Assembly (NCBI GenBank): GCA_028869255.1 | Contig: CP110972.1 | Coordinates: forward strand, 5,556,001-5,620,000 | Reading direction: 5' to 3' | DNA: 64,000 nucleotides | From: Pseudomonas poae | Lineage (GTDB): Bacteria; Pseudomonadota; Gammaproteobacteria; Pseudomonadales; Pseudomonadaceae | In this document: positions 10,548 through 19,775 of the stretch, piece by piece | How positions within the stretch are numbered: position 1 is the stretch's first letter | Layout: every line of letters starts with the position of its first letter | Position numbers and translations under genes: made by a program | Notes under the pieces: generated by a model | Database searches by the model: none | Told to the model about the DNA's origin: nothing | The model's input: the letters and a program-made list of their open reading frames with translations, nothing else

Positions 10548-11380
10548 GCAGCTACGAACTCCCCGCCACCGCCGCCAAGCCGGTGGCGCACACCGTGATT
10601 GCGGTGCGCCGCAGCCTGAGCACGCGCTGGATCAGCCTGCTGACGTTAGTCGCTTTGCTGGCGATCTGGTGGGCGGTGACGGCCACCGGTTTGATCGAAC
10701 CGCTGTTCCTGCCACCGCCGTCGGCCGTGTTGCAAAAAGGCTGGCTGCTGGCGACCACCGGCTATATGGACTCCACGTTGTGGCAGCATCTGGGCGCAAG
10801 CTTGAGCCGTATCGGCCTGGGCCTGGGCTTTGCGGTGCTGACCGCCGTGCCGGTGGGCATTGCCATCGGCTCCAACCGCATCGCCCGGGGCATTCTCGAC
10901 CCGCTGATCGAGTTCTACCGGCCGATTCCGCCCCTGGCCTACCTGCCGCTGATCGTGATCTGGTGCGGCATCGGCGAGCTGTCCAAGGTGTTGCTGATTT
11001 ACCTGGCGATCTTTGCACCGATCGCCATCGCCACCGCGACCGGCGTACGCACGGTCGACCCGGCCAAACTGCGTGCCGCGCAATCATTAGGGGCGACCCG
11101 CGCCCAGCTGATTCGCCATGTGATCCTGCCGAGCGCCTTGCCCGACATCCTCACCGGCGTGCGCATCGGCTTGGGTGTGGGCTGGTCGACGTTGGTTGCG
11201 GCTGAGCTGATCGCAGCCACCAGCGGCCTGGGTTTTATGGTGCAGTCGGCGGCGCAGTTCCTGGTGACCGATGTGGTGGTGCTGGGGATTCTGGTGATCG
11301 CGCTGATTGCCTTCGCCATGGAAATGGGCCTGCGCGCCCTGCAGCGCAAATGGGTGCCCTGGCATGGCCAGGCACATTGA
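10544..11380 (+). CDS. tauC: Taurine ABC transporter, permease
   Basis: 278-residue inner-membrane permease of the SsuC/TauC (BPD_transp_1) family. About six membrane helices follow a 30-residue cytoplasmic N-terminus. The ABC-docking EAA loop is [30 protein letters not shown]. Overlap with tauB (ATGA) and an 11-bp gap to tauD make it part of one operon. Confidence 0.93.
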   Translation: MSSYELPATAAKPVAHTVIAVRRSLSTRWISLLTLVALLAIWWAVTATGLIEPLFLPPPSAVLQKGWLLATTGYMDSTLWQHLGASLSRIGLGLGFAVLTAVPVGIAIGSNRIARGILDPLIEFYRPIPPLAYLPLIVIWCGIGELSKVLLIYLAIFAPIAIATATGVRTVDPAKLRAAQSLGATRAQLIRHVILPSALPDILTGVRIGLGVGWSTLVAAELIAATSGLGFMVQSAAQFLVTDVVVLGILVIALIAFAMEMGLRALQRKWVPWHGQAH

Positions 11381-11391
11381 GTGAGAACAGC

Positions 11392-12228
11392 ATGAGCAGC
11401 CTGACCGTTACGCCATTAAGTACCGCCCTCGGCGCCCAGATCAGTGGCGTCGATATCACCCAGCCGTTGAAACTGGAACAGCGCGACGCCATCGAACAGG
11501 CGTTGCTCACGCACTCGGTGTTGTTCTTTCGCGGCCAACCGATCACCCCGCAGCAACAGGCGCGGTTCGCGGCGAGTTTTGGTGACCTGCATATTCACCC
11601 GATCTACCCCAACGTGCCGGAACAGCCCGAAGTGCTGATCCTCGACACCGCCGTCACCGACGTGCGCGACAACGCCGTATGGCACACCGACGTGACCTTC
11701 CTGCCCACCCCGGCCCTCGGCGCGGTGCTCAGCGCCAAGCTGCTGCCGGCGTTCGGCGGCGATACCTTGTGGGCCAGCGGGATTGCGGCGTATGAGGCGT
11801 TGTCGCAACCGTTGAAGGTGCTGCTCAACGGGCTGACGGCGACCCACGACTTCACCAAATCCTTCCCGCTGGAGCGCTTCGGCAACACCGCCGAAGACCT
11901 GGCGCGCTGGGAAGAAACCCGCAAGAAAAACCCTCCGCTGTCGCACCCGGTGGTGCGTACGCACCCGGTGAGTGGGCGTAAATCGCTGTTTGTGAGTGAT
12001 GGGTTTACCACCAAGATCAATGAGCTGGAGCCAGCGGAAAGCGAGGCGATTCTGAAGCTGCTGTTTGCTCACGCGACACGCCCGGAATTCACCATTCGCT
12101 GGCGCTGGCAGGAGAATGATGTGGCGTTCTGGGACAACCGCGTGACCCAGCATTACGCGGTGGATGATTACCGGCCGCAGCGGCGGGTGATGCATCGGGC
12201 GACGATTCTGGGGGATGTGCCCTTCTAG
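11392..12228 (+). CDS. tauD: Taurine dioxygenase
   Basis: 278-residue Fe(II)/2-oxoglutarate dioxygenase that converts taurine to aminoacetaldehyde and sulfite. Iron ligands are visible as the HTD triad in [11 protein letters not shown] and the distal His in [11 protein letters not shown], and the 2-oxoglutarate-binding Arg lies in [10 protein letters not shown] chose ATG 11392 ([10 protein letters not shown]), which fits the family N-terminus; an upstream in-frame GTG overlaps tauC. A REP doublet follows. Confidence 0.94.
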   Translation: MSSLTVTPLSTALGAQISGVDITQPLKLEQRDAIEQALLTHSVLFFRGQPITPQQQARFAASFGDLHIHPIYPNVPEQPEVLILDTAVTDVRDNAVWHTDVTFLPTPALGAVLSAKLLPAFGGDTLWASGIAAYEALSQPLKVLLNGLTATHDFTKSFPLERFGNTAEDLARWEETRKKNPPLSHPVVRTHPVSGRKSLFVSDGFTTKINELEPAESEAILKLLFAHATRPEFTIRWRWQENDVAFWDNRVTQHYAVDDYRPQRRVMHRATILGDVPF

Positions 12229-12252
12229 CTTTCAAACACACTGGAAATCAAG

Positions 12253-12340
12253 GTGGGAGCTGGCTTGCCTGCGATAGCGGTGAGTCAGCAACAGATTCAT
12301 TGACTGACACACCGCTATCGCGGGCAAGCCCGGCTCCCAC
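12253..12340. repeat. REP doublet (REPIN)
   Basis: GTGGGAGCTGGCTTGCCTGCGATAGCGGT and an inverted partner ACCGCTATCGCGGGCAAGCC... face each other across a short spacer, between the convergent tauD and aldo/keto reductase genes. Confidence 0.85.
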
Positions 12341-12360
12341 ATTGACCGGGTTACGCCAGG

Positions 12361-13398
12361 TTATTCAGCGGTAGACGGTTTTTCCCACAGGTTAATCCCG
12401 CCTTCCTGCGCAAACCGATCAATCTCCGCCAGCTCTTCGGCACTGAAGCTCAAGTTCTTCAACGCGCCAACGTTCTCGATGATCTGCTCCGGCCGGCTTG
12501 CACCGATCAGTGCGCTGGTCACCCGTGGGTCACGCAGGGTCCAGGCCAGGGCCAGTTGCGCCAGGCTCTGGCCGCGACGCTTGGCGATTTCATTCAGCGC
12601 ACGCACGTGCGCGATGTTTTCTTCGGACAGGTGCTTGGCCTGCAACGAACCGCCGCCCGGGCGATTGACCCGTGCATCCGCCGGCACGCCATTGAGGTAC
12701 TTGTCGGTGAGCAAACCCTGGGCCAGCGGCGTGAAGGCAATCACCCCGGCTCCGAGCTCTTCGGTGGTGTCCAGCAGGTCTTTTTCCACCCAGCGGTTGA
12801 GCAGGTTGTAGGCCGGTTGGTGGATCAGCAGCGGCACTTTCCACTCTTTGAGCAAGGCCGCGATTTCGCGGGTTTTGACCCCGGAATACGACGAGATGCC
12901 GATGTACAGTGCCTTGCCCTGTTGCACGGCAGTGGCGAGGGCGCTGGCGGTCTCTTCCAGCGGGGTGTCGGCGTCAAAACGGTGGGAGTAGAAAATATCC
13001 ACATAGTCGACGCCCAGGCGCTGCAGGCTTTGGTCCAGGCTCGCCAGGATGTATTTGCGTGAGCCGCCGCCCTGGCCGTACGGGCCGGGCCACATGTCCC
13101 AGCCGGCTTTGCTCGAGATGATCAGTTCGTCGCGGTAGTGCTTGAAGTCTTCGCGCAGCAAACGGCCGAAATTGATCTCGGCGCTGCCGTAGGGCGGGCC
13201 GTAGTTGTTGGCCAGGTCGAAGTGGTTGATCCCCAGGTCGAACGCGGTGCGCAGCAGGGCGCGCTGGGTGTCGATCGGGGTGCTGTCGCCAAAGTTGTGC
13301 CACAGCCCCAGGGACAGTGCAGGCAGCACCAATCCACTGCGGCCTACGCGGCGATACGGGATAGATTCATAGCGGTTTTCGGCAGCAATGTAAGTCAT
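12361..13398 (-). CDS. Aldo/keto reductase, YghZ/Kv-beta-like
   Basis: 345-residue NADPH-dependent aldo/keto reductase. The catalytic Asp and Tyr are in HFDLANNYGPPYG, the Lys in ISSKAGWDMWPGPYG and the His in FYSHRFD. The GSRKYILASLDQSLQRLGVDYVDIFY block and length place it with YghZ (L-glyceraldehyde-3-phosphate reductase). The physiological substrate is unknown. The gene is a single transcription unit, separated from the upstream porin by a terminator. Confidence 0.88.
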   Translation of the reverse strand: MTYIAAENRYESIPYRRVGRSGLVLPALSLGLWHNFGDSTPIDTQRALLRTAFDLGINHFDLANNYGPPYGSAEINFGRLLREDFKHYRDELIISSKAGWDMWPGPYGQGGGSRKYILASLDQSLQRLGVDYVDIFYSHRFDADTPLEETASALATAVQQGKALYIGISSYSGVKTREIAALLKEWKVPLLIHQPAYNLLNRWVEKDLLDTTEELGAGVIAFTPLAQGLLTDKYLNGVPADARVNRPGGGSLQAKHLSEENIAHVRALNEIAKRRGQSLAQLALAWTLRDPRVTSALIGASRPEQIIENVGALKNLSFSAEELAEIDRFAQEGGINLWEKPSTAE

Positions 13399-13425
13399 CG
13401 AATCCTCTCTTGGACGTAGGCAAAT

Positions 13426-13457
13426 AAGGCCCAGGAATAAGGTTATTCCTGGGCCTT
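13426..13457 (-). terminator. Terminator of the porin gene
   Basis: Perfect 14-bp stem AAGGCCCAGGAATA/TATTCCTGGGCCTT with a 4-nt loop, placed between the porin stop and the reductase start on the minus strand. The trailing T run is short, so efficiency is uncertain. Confidence 0.7.
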
Positions 13458-13506
13458 TTAACCAGCTGAATCGCTTAAGTCTGCCCTTCCGTTTTACAGC
13501 AATTGC

Positions 13507-14856
13507 CTACCAGAGTGGAACGACGTAGCTGACATAAAAGCGGTTTTCATCTTGCACGGTGGCGCCGGTAATGTCGGGGCTCGCGTGCGCGTTTTTCCAG
13601 GTTACGCCAAGGCCCTTGAGGGTGCCGGTGGGTACTTGGTAGGCCACGGCAACGTTGCGCTCCCATTCGCTGGTAGTGCCCTGCGCGGTGCGGATGTCAT
13701 CGCCATGGGCATAGGCGGCGGAGAACGACAGGCCGGTGAGGCCGAGTTTGCCGAAGTCATACTTGTACTGCGCAAGCCAGGTGCGTTCGCCGGCGTGCTG
13801 GAATTTGTTCAGTTGCATGTTGGTCAGCGCCGGGGTGTCGGCACCCGAGCCGGGACCTTGGCGGTTGTCGCCGCTGTTCAGGCCGGAGTCGAGGTAAGGG
13901 AAATCGCTGTCGCCGCTGTTTTTCTGGATCCCCAGGCCCACGGTATGGCCGTCCAGGCTGTAGCTTTCCAGCAAGCTGACGGTGGACTGGTTGATGCGCC
14001 CCTTGTTCACGCCGTCGCCGTAGAGGCCGGCTGCCGCGTAATCCTTATCGCCATCGGCGTTGCCGCCCACGCCCAGGCTGCGGAACATGCGCAGGTCGGT
14101 GTCGATTGCACCGACCGACAAGGCGTCATGGCGTTTGGCACCGAGGAAGAACTGCTGGTAGTAATCCTCAAGGTTGGAGTACCACAGGCTGACGGTGGTG
14201 TTTTGAATGCCGGTGTAATCCGCCCCGCCGAACAGGAAGCGATCGCTCTCTTTGGTACCGCCGGCGGTGATCATGCCCTGGTCGCCGGTTTCGTTACGGA
14301 TCTTGGTCTTGAGGATGTCGCCACCGGTAAAGGTGAAGTCGGTGAGGTCCTTGGACACCAGCTGCACGCCGGTATTGGTTTGCTGGTACAGGCGGCCGTC
14401 GGTGTTGGCCAGCACCGGGTTGTTGCCGTACAGCGTACCGACGCGCAACTCGTCCTTGGCAAAGCGCATCTTGAACGTGGGGCTGAGCACGCCGAACTGG
14501 TCGGCGGACTTGCCGTTGTCCAGCGGGAACATGCTGCCGGGATAGCGGCCCTGGTGGTCCTTGTCGTTTAGGTCACCACCGGAATCCAGTTTCAAGCCGT
14601 AGAACGCTTGCAGGTCCAGCCCAAAGCCCACCGGCCCCTCGGTGTAGCCGGACTTGAAGTTGAACTCGAAACCCTGGCCCCAATCACGAATGCTGTGGGC
14701 CTTGGCGTTGCTGTTCACCACATCCCGTCCCTGCTGGTTGAGATAGCGGTTGAGCAGGGTCACGTCGGCGTGGCTGTCATCGATAAAATCGGCGTGGGCG
14801 GACAGCATAAAGCTCGCCATGGCGGCACCCACCATGGGGCTTATTAACGTCTTCAT
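13507..14856 (-). CDS. OprD-family outer-membrane porin
   Basis: 449-residue substrate-specific porin. The signal peptide ends at SAHA, before DFIDDSHADV. The OprD-type opening (NRYLNQQGRDVVNSNAK, SIRDWGQGFEFNFKSGYTEGPVGFG) and alternating beta-strand pattern continue to a C-terminal aromatic (VVPLW). OprD/Occ porins admit amino acids, small acids or aromatics; the substrate cannot be read here. It is transcribed alone, with a terminator behind it. Confidence 0.92.
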   Translation of the reverse strand: MKTLISPMVGAAMASFMLSAHADFIDDSHADVTLLNRYLNQQGRDVVNSNAKAHSIRDWGQGFEFNFKSGYTEGPVGFGLDLQAFYGLKLDSGGDLNDKDHQGRYPGSMFPLDNGKSADQFGVLSPTFKMRFAKDELRVGTLYGNNPVLANTDGRLYQQTNTGVQLVSKDLTDFTFTGGDILKTKIRNETGDQGMITAGGTKESDRFLFGGADYTGIQNTTVSLWYSNLEDYYQQFFLGAKRHDALSVGAIDTDLRMFRSLGVGGNADGDKDYAAAGLYGDGVNKGRINQSTVSLLESYSLDGHTVGLGIQKNSGDSDFPYLDSGLNSGDNRQGPGSGADTPALTNMQLNKFQHAGERTWLAQYKYDFGKLGLTGLSFSAAYAHGDDIRTAQGTTSEWERNVAVAYQVPTGTLKGLGVTWKNAHASPDITGATVQDENRFYVSYVVPLW

Positions 14857-14976
14857 TGTTACCGGTCTCCGTCACTGTTCTGAAATGAAAGCGTCAAACG
14901 CTTCACACAATTACGCAGTGGCCAGATGACAGTTGCGCGTCAAAACCGGGCTTTGACGGATGAAATTAAGTTTAAG

Positions 14977-14999
14977 AAAGCCCCGTAGAACGGGGCTTT
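14977..14999 (-). terminator. Hairpin terminator behind the BCCT transporter
   Basis: Perfect 9-bp stem AAAGCCCCG/CGGGGCTTT with a 5-nt loop. It lies just beyond the betT stop and can act on the minus strand. Confidence 0.65.
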
Positions 15000-15010
15000 G
15001 CGGGGATTTT

Positions 15011-15038
15011 TGTGGGAGCGGGCAAGCCCGCTACCACA
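15011..15038. repeat. Single REP hairpin
   Basis: TGTGGGAGCGGGC...GCCCGCTACCACA palindrome directly downstream of betT. Confidence 0.7.
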
Positions 15039-15043
15039 GGTGA

Positions 15044-17002
15044 CTAGCGCACCAAGTGCAGGAACTGCAGGTGTCGCTCGTACTGGTCGAGGATGTCGTT
15101 GATGATCTGCTCTTTGGTGTAGCCCACCAGATCGTAGTCCTGGCTGCCCTCGCTCAAGTGCACTTCCGCCCGGTAGTAGCGGCGGTTATTGAGCTCTTTG
15201 GAGCCCATGCCGCCACGGGCGAAGGACGGTGTGAAGTAACCGCGCATCTGCACCTGATAGACAAAGGGATGCTCTTCGCCATGGCCGATTTCCAGGCTCA
15301 CGTTGTCGTTGGCCGGGTCCGGCTGGGTGACCACACTCAAGCCTTTCTCGACAAATACCGCCGTCACTTCTTCAATCGCCGGGCGTACTGTCGATTCAAG
15401 GAAACGGTACACCTCATCGCGCGATGGGAAGTGCACGGCCTGGCTCAAACGCTGGCGCCAGCCACCTTTGCCTTTGCGCGATGCCGAAACCGGTGCCAGC
15501 GAATGCAGCTGGGCAATCTGCTTTTGCGACTCCAAGTGGAACGCCTTGTGCAGCCCCCACATCATCAGCAGCAAAATCATCGAGAACGGCAACGAGGTCA
15601 GTACCACCGCTGATTTGAGCGAATCGATGCTGCCGGCAAACAGCAACGCACTGGTGACCAGGGCGGTCATCGCGCCCCAGAACACCCGCAGCCACTTCGG
15701 CCCGTCTTCGTCGGCGTTGCCGCCCTTGGACGACAGGGTCGAGAGCACCACAGTGCCGGAGTCCGCCGACGTGACGAAGAACACGAAGCTGATAAACACC
15801 GTAACGGCGATCACGGTTTTGCTCCACGGGTAGGTTTCCAGCAGCAGGTAGAGGCTCATCGACGGGTCATCGATGGCCGACTGCCCGAGCGCCGTCAGCC
15901 CGTGGTTGAGCACCTGATCGATGGCGCTGTTGCCGAAGATCGACATCCACGCCAGGGTGAAACCCAGCGGGATCAGCAGCACCCCGAACACGAACTCACG
16001 GATGGTCCGGCCGCGGGAAATCCGCGCAATAAACAGGCCCACGAACGGCGACCACGCGATCCACCAGGCCCAGTAGAACACCGTCCAACCGCCCAGCCAG
16101 TCACTGGGTTTGTCGTAGGCGTACACATCAAAACTCTTGGTCGGCAAGGCGCCCAAGTAGTCGCCGATGTTCTGGATCAAGGTATTGAGCAAATGCTGGG
16201 TAGGCCCGGCAAACAACACGAACAGCAGCAGCGCGCAGGCCAGCAGCATGTTGATATCGGACATCACCCGCACGCCCTTATCGACGCCGGCCACAGCAAC
16301 GAGGATCGCGGCGCCCATCATCAGAGTGATCAGGCCGACCTGAATCCACTGGGTGTGGGCGATGCCGAACAGGTAGTCGAGGCCGGAGTTGAGGTGCAGC
16401 ACACCAAAACCCATGTCGGCACCGAGACCAAACACCGTGGCGATGATGCCGAAGCCATCCACCGCATAACCGATGGGCCCGTTGATGCGCTTGCCGATCA
16501 GGGGGTACAACGCCGAGCGCAGCGCCAGCGGCAGGTTATGCCGGTAGGCGAAATATGCCAGCGCCATGCCGACAAAGGCGAACACGCCCCAGCCATGCAG
16601 GCCCCAGTGCAGAAACAGGATCTGCATGGCCTGGCGCGCCGCATCGGCGTTCATCGGCGCGCCCTGGGGCGGTTGCACCAGGTGCGTCAGCGGCTCGGAC
16701 ACGCAGAAGAAAAACAGCGTGATGCTGATCCCTGCAGCGAACAGCATGCCGGCCCAGGACAGATAACTGAATTCGGGCTCGTCGTGGTCGGCACCGAGTT
16801 TTATCTTGCCGTAGCCCGATAGCGCGGTGACCACCACGAAGACCAGATACAGGGTCATCGCCAGCATGTAGTACCAGCCGACCGTGTTGGCCGCCCAGTT
16901 TTGCGCGGCCAGCAGCCAGGCACCGGCCTGTTGCGGGATAGCGATGACAGTGATGCCGAACAGCAAGATGAAGGTGGCGGCAAAGTAAAAAAACGGGCGC
17001 AT
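15044..17002 (-). CDS. betT: BetT-type BCCT choline/betaine transporter, N-terminus disrupted
   Basis: 652-residue member of the betaine/choline/carnitine transporter family with 12 membrane helices. The substrate-box segment GWTVFYWAWWIAWSPFVGLFIARISRGRTIRE is conserved, and a long cytoplasmic C-terminus resembles osmosensing BetT proteins. ATG 17002 has no ribosome site. A plausible earlier start at 17045 (MSASSTPPSGLVRMNAPVF) joins this frame only if the seven-A run at 16987-16993 has one base more or two fewer, so the start region probably contains an indel. A TetR-like inverted repeat lies upstream. Likely role: import of choline or betaine for osmoprotection or catabolism. Confidence 0.88.
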   Translation of the reverse strand: MRPFFYFAATFILLFGITVIAIPQQAGAWLLAAQNWAANTVGWYYMLAMTLYLVFVVVTALSGYGKIKLGADHDEPEFSYLSWAGMLFAAGISITLFFFCVSEPLTHLVQPPQGAPMNADAARQAMQILFLHWGLHGWGVFAFVGMALAYFAYRHNLPLALRSALYPLIGKRINGPIGYAVDGFGIIATVFGLGADMGFGVLHLNSGLDYLFGIAHTQWIQVGLITLMMGAAILVAVAGVDKGVRVMSDINMLLACALLLFVLFAGPTQHLLNTLIQNIGDYLGALPTKSFDVYAYDKPSDWLGGWTVFYWAWWIAWSPFVGLFIARISRGRTIREFVFGVLLIPLGFTLAWMSIFGNSAIDQVLNHGLTALGQSAIDDPSMSLYLLLETYPWSKTVIAVTVFISFVFFVTSADSGTVVLSTLSSKGGNADEDGPKWLRVFWGAMTALVTSALLFAGSIDSLKSAVVLTSLPFSMILLLMMWGLHKAFHLESQKQIAQLHSLAPVSASRKGKGGWRQRLSQAVHFPSRDEVYRFLESTVRPAIEEVTAVFVEKGLSVVTQPDPANDNVSLEIGHGEEHPFVYQVQMRGYFTPSFARGGMGSKELNNRRYYRAEVHLSEGSQDYDLVGYTKEQIINDILDQYERHLQFLHLVR

Positions 17003-17136
17003 TCATGCGCACCAGGCCGCTGGGTGGGGTGGACGATGCACTCATGAACGATGCACCCCGAGGGTGTGGGATGTGGCTGTAAATAACGGACTCAGCAAAG
17101 GTAAGCCTCCTGTTGTGAGCGGGCAGCGAACCACCG

Positions 17137-17166
17137 GTTTAACTTGAACGAACATTCAAGTTAAAC
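17137..17166. promoter_or_regulatory. Perfect inverted repeat upstream of betT (TetR-type operator candidate)
   Basis: Perfect 12-bp arms GTTTAACTTGAA and TTCAAGTTAAAC around CGAACA, about 90 bp before the likely betT start. The TTGAAC half resembles operators of the choline-responsive TetR repressor BetI; the regulator is not in this window. Confidence 0.5.
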
Positions 17167-17294
17167 ATGGATCGGCGGTTTGGGATTAATCGCAGGGCTG
17201 AGTGGTAGGTTATTCCTACACTAGCTCAAGGAAAGGTATGACGGGCAGATGAGGCAAATCGTTCAGCGATTTGGATTTGAAATGCACACAAAAA

Positions 17295-17393
17295 TGTGGG
17301 AGCTGGCTTGCCTGCGATAGCGGAGCATCCGTCAACACATTGGTTGCTGACAGGCAGCTATCGCAGGCAAGCCAGCTCCCACAGGTGATCGGT
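17295..17393. repeat. REP doublet (REPIN)
   Basis: Nearly perfect long inverted repeat, TGTGGGAGCTGGCTTGCCTG... with its complement, between betT and epsC. The 360-bp gap 17046-17405 holds this repeat, the betT operator candidate and no supportable gene. Confidence 0.85.
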
Positions 17394-17405
17394 GTTTGTC
17401 AGGGA

Positions 17406-18332
17406 TTACTTCTGCGCCCCATCATCATGCTGCAAATTCGCCTGCGTGATGTTCGCCCCCGCCGGCACACTTCGGGTCAGCCACACATTGCCGCCGATGG
17501 TCGAGCCCTTGCCGATGGTGATGCGCCCCAGGATCGTCGCCCCGGCATAGATCACCACATCATCCTCAACAATCGGGTGACGTGGATGGCCCTTCTGCAA
17601 CTGCCCATCCTCATCCGCCGGGAAGCGCTTGGCCCCCAAAGTCACGGCCTGGTAAATGCGCACCCGCTCGCCGATGATCGCGGTTTCGCCGATCACTACA
17701 CCCGTTCCATGATCGATAAAGAAACTCGGGCCGATCTGCGCGCCCGGGTGGATATCAATACCAGTGGCCGAGTGGGCAATTTCCGCGCTGATCCGCGCCA
17801 ACAGCGGCAACCCGGCGCGATACAAGTGGTGCGCCAGGCGATGGTGAATCACCGCCAGAATCCCCGGATAGCACAGCAACACTTCATCTACGCTGCGCGC
17901 AGCCGGGTCGCCGTGGTAGGCGGCCAGCACGTCGGTGTCCAGCAGGCTGCGCAGGGACGGCAAGGCCAACGCGAAATCCTGGATCAGGCGGATGGCCAAC
18001 GCGTCCACTGCGCCGTCATCCTGGCCCCCTTGGCGTGCGGCGTAACGCAACTCCAGGCGAGCCTGGGCGAGCAACGCATTCAAGGCGACATCAAGGGTGT
18101 GGCCGACGTAAAAGTCTTCACTCTCTTCACGCAGGTCCACCGGCCCCAGGCGCATCGGAAACAGCGCCCCGCACAGCGATTCGAGGATTTGCGCCACGGC
18201 CTCGCGGGACGGCAATTCGCGGCCGCCATGCTCGCCGCTCAAGCGGCCATTGCGCGTTCGCCACTGGTCCCGGGCGCCGCGCAGTTGACTGACGATGGTC
18301 TGCAATTGCCAATGACTGGAACGCTCACTCAC
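17406..18332 (-). CDS. epsC: Serine O-acetyltransferase, EpsC type
   Basis: 308 residues. It makes O-acetylserine, the carbon skeleton for cysteine synthesis. The helical N-terminal CysE domain is followed by left-handed beta-helix hexapeptides ([45 protein letters not shown]). The His-Asp dyad residues lie in [12 protein letters not shown] chose GTG 18332 ([10 protein letters not shown]) because an AGGAG site precedes it by 8 bp; an upstream in-frame ATG would run into the dcyD promoter. Divergent from dcyD, which points to shared sulfur control. Confidence 0.88.
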   Translation of the reverse strand: MSERSSHWQLQTIVSQLRGARDQWRTRNGRLSGEHGGRELPSREAVAQILESLCGALFPMRLGPVDLREESEDFYVGHTLDVALNALLAQARLELRYAARQGGQDDGAVDALAIRLIQDFALALPSLRSLLDTDVLAAYHGDPAARSVDEVLLCYPGILAVIHHRLAHHLYRAGLPLLARISAEIAHSATGIDIHPGAQIGPSFFIDHGTGVVIGETAIIGERVRIYQAVTLGAKRFPADEDGQLQKGHPRHPIVEDDVVIYAGATILGRITIGKGSTIGGNVWLTRSVPAGANITQANLQHDDGAQK

Positions 18333-18439
18333 GGTATTCACTCCTGACGAAATGCCCACCACTTTACGGTATGCACCCAGCCCGCCCTTAAGAACCAATG
18401 GTGTGATGCTAAGAATCATCCGACATAAGCGATTGGCGG

Positions 18440-18468
18440 TTGCCCGATCAAAAGTGCCTGCCTATAGT
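18440..18468 (+). promoter_or_regulatory. Predicted sigma70 promoter of dcyD
   Basis: TTGCCC, a 17-bp spacer and TATAGT, ending 30 bp before the dcyD ATG. Confidence 0.5.
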
Positions 18469-18498
18469 CGCCCCATCACTCAGCCACTGTCTGTCGCC

Positions 18499-19494
18499 AT
18501 GATCAAACAACAGCTCGACCGTTTTAAACGCCTGGAACTGCTGGGCGGCGCCACCGCCCTGGAAAAACTCGAGCGGCTGTCGGCCTGGTTGGGCAGGGAT
18601 ATCTACGTCAAGCGCGACGACACCACGCCCCTGGCCATGGGCGGCAACAAGCTGCGCAAGCTCGAGTACCTGGCCTTTGACGCCATCGCTCAGGGCGCCG
18701 ATACCCTGGTGACCGCCGGCGCCATCCAGTCCAATCACGTACGCCAGACCGCCGCACTGGCCGCCAAGCTCGGCCTGGGCTGCGTGGCCCTGCTGGAAAA
18801 CCCCACGGGCACCGAAGACCCGAGTTACCTGGGCAACGGCAACCGCCTGCTGCTGGAGCTGTTCGACGCCAAAGTGGAATTGGTCGAGAACCTCGACAAT
18901 GTGGACGAGCAACTCAACGCCCTCGCCGACCGCTTGCGCAGCAACGGCAAGAAGCCGTACCGGGTGCCCATCGGCGGCTCCAACGCCCTTGGCGCCCTGG
19001 GTTATGTGCGCGCCGGGCTGGAGCTGGCCGCGCAGATCGAAGACAGCGGTATCAAGTTCGCCGCTGTGGTCCTGGCGTCCGGCAGTGCCGGCACCCACAG
19101 CGGCCTGGCATTGGCCCTGAGTGAAGTGCTGCCGGATCTGCCGGTGATCGGCGTCACGGTGTCGCGCACCGATGAAGCCCAGCGTCCAAAAGTACAGGGC
19201 CTGGCCGAGCGCACCGCCGAGCTGCTGGGCGTGGATATCCCCGAAGCCTTCAAGGTGATTTTGTGGGACGAATATTTCGGCCCCCGGTATGGCGAACCGA
19301 ACGCCGGCACGCTGTCTGCGGTCAAGTTACTGGCGAGCCAGGAAGGCCTGCTGCTGGACCCGGTCTACACTGGCAAGGCCATGGCCGGTTTGCTGGATGG
19401 CATCGGGCGTCAGCGGTTTGAAGACGGCCCGATCATTTTCCTGCACACCGGTGGGGCGCCGGCGTTGTTTGCTTACAACTCAGTGTTTAACTGA
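18499..19494 (+). CDS. dcyD: D-cysteine desulfhydrase
   Basis: 331-residue PLP enzyme of the ACC-deaminase/D-cysteine desulfhydrase family. It breaks D-cysteine to pyruvate, ammonia and sulfide. The PLP lysine is in [12 protein letters not shown], and the phosphate-binding region includes SGSAGTHSG. Start ATG 18499 ([17 protein letters not shown]) follows a good promoter; longer in-frame starts overlap that promoter. It lies next to cystine uptake genes, as in E. coli (dcyD-fliY/tcyJ), which supports use of cyst(e)ine stereoisomers as sulfur source. Confidence 0.92.
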   Translation: MIKQQLDRFKRLELLGGATALEKLERLSAWLGRDIYVKRDDTTPLAMGGNKLRKLEYLAFDAIAQGADTLVTAGAIQSNHVRQTAALAAKLGLGCVALLENPTGTEDPSYLGNGNRLLLELFDAKVELVENLDNVDEQLNALADRLRSNGKKPYRVPIGGSNALGALGYVRAGLELAAQIEDSGIKFAAVVLASGSAGTHSGLALALSEVLPDLPVIGVTVSRTDEAQRPKVQGLAERTAELLGVDIPEAFKVILWDEYFGPRYGEPNAGTLSAVKLLASQEGLLLDPVYTGKAMAGLLDGIGRQRFEDGPIIFLHTGGAPALFAYNSVFN

Positions 19495-19512
19495 ATACAC
19501 GCGAATTGAAAT

Positions 19513-19601
19513 TGTGGGAGCTGGCTTGCCTGCGATGGCGGTTTGTCAGCTACAGATGTGTTGACTGATCCACCGCTATCGCAGGCAAGCCAGCTCCCAC
19601 A
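19513..19601. repeat. REP doublet (REPIN)
   Basis: TGTGGGAGCTGGCTTGCCTGCGATGGCGGT with an inverted partner, between dcyD and the tcyJ promoter region. Confidence 0.85.
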
Positions 19602-19614
19602 TTAAATCTGCCTT

Positions 19615-19633
19615 ATATTCCATAATAGAATAT
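19615..19633. promoter_or_regulatory. AT-rich dyad upstream of tcyJ (candidate CysB-family site)
   Basis: ATATTC-CATAATA-GAATAT, a 6-bp dyad with a 7-nt spacer, in a strongly AT-rich stretch 143 bp before tcyJ. The geometry matches the dyad before tauA. Confidence 0.4.
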
Positions 19634-19652
19634 CAATTTAGATTTATATTAT

Positions 19653-19681
19653 TTTCAAGTCTTAAAAACCGGCTTTATAGT
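19653..19681 (+). promoter_or_regulatory. Possible tcyJ promoter
   Basis: TTTCAA, 17 bp, TATAGT. The -35 is poor, which would fit an activator-dependent promoter. Confidence 0.3.
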
Positions 19682-19775
19682 CGCGCCGTAGGCGAAGACG
19701 CGCTACGCGCTTTAAGGCAGGATACGACTACTGCGTCACCTGCTTCGCTCAACATAAAAAACACAGGGGCTCTTC

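Noticed and set aside
13426..13457. Long palindrome as an operator for the aldo/keto reductase
   Set aside because: A 14-bp GC-centred stem with a 4-nt loop just behind the porin stop is better explained as a terminator.
17295..19601. Spaced inverted repeats as a possible CRISPR array or insertion sequence
   Set aside because: Each is an isolated pair of inverted REP units with no regular direct repeats, no unique spacers, no cas genes and no transposase.
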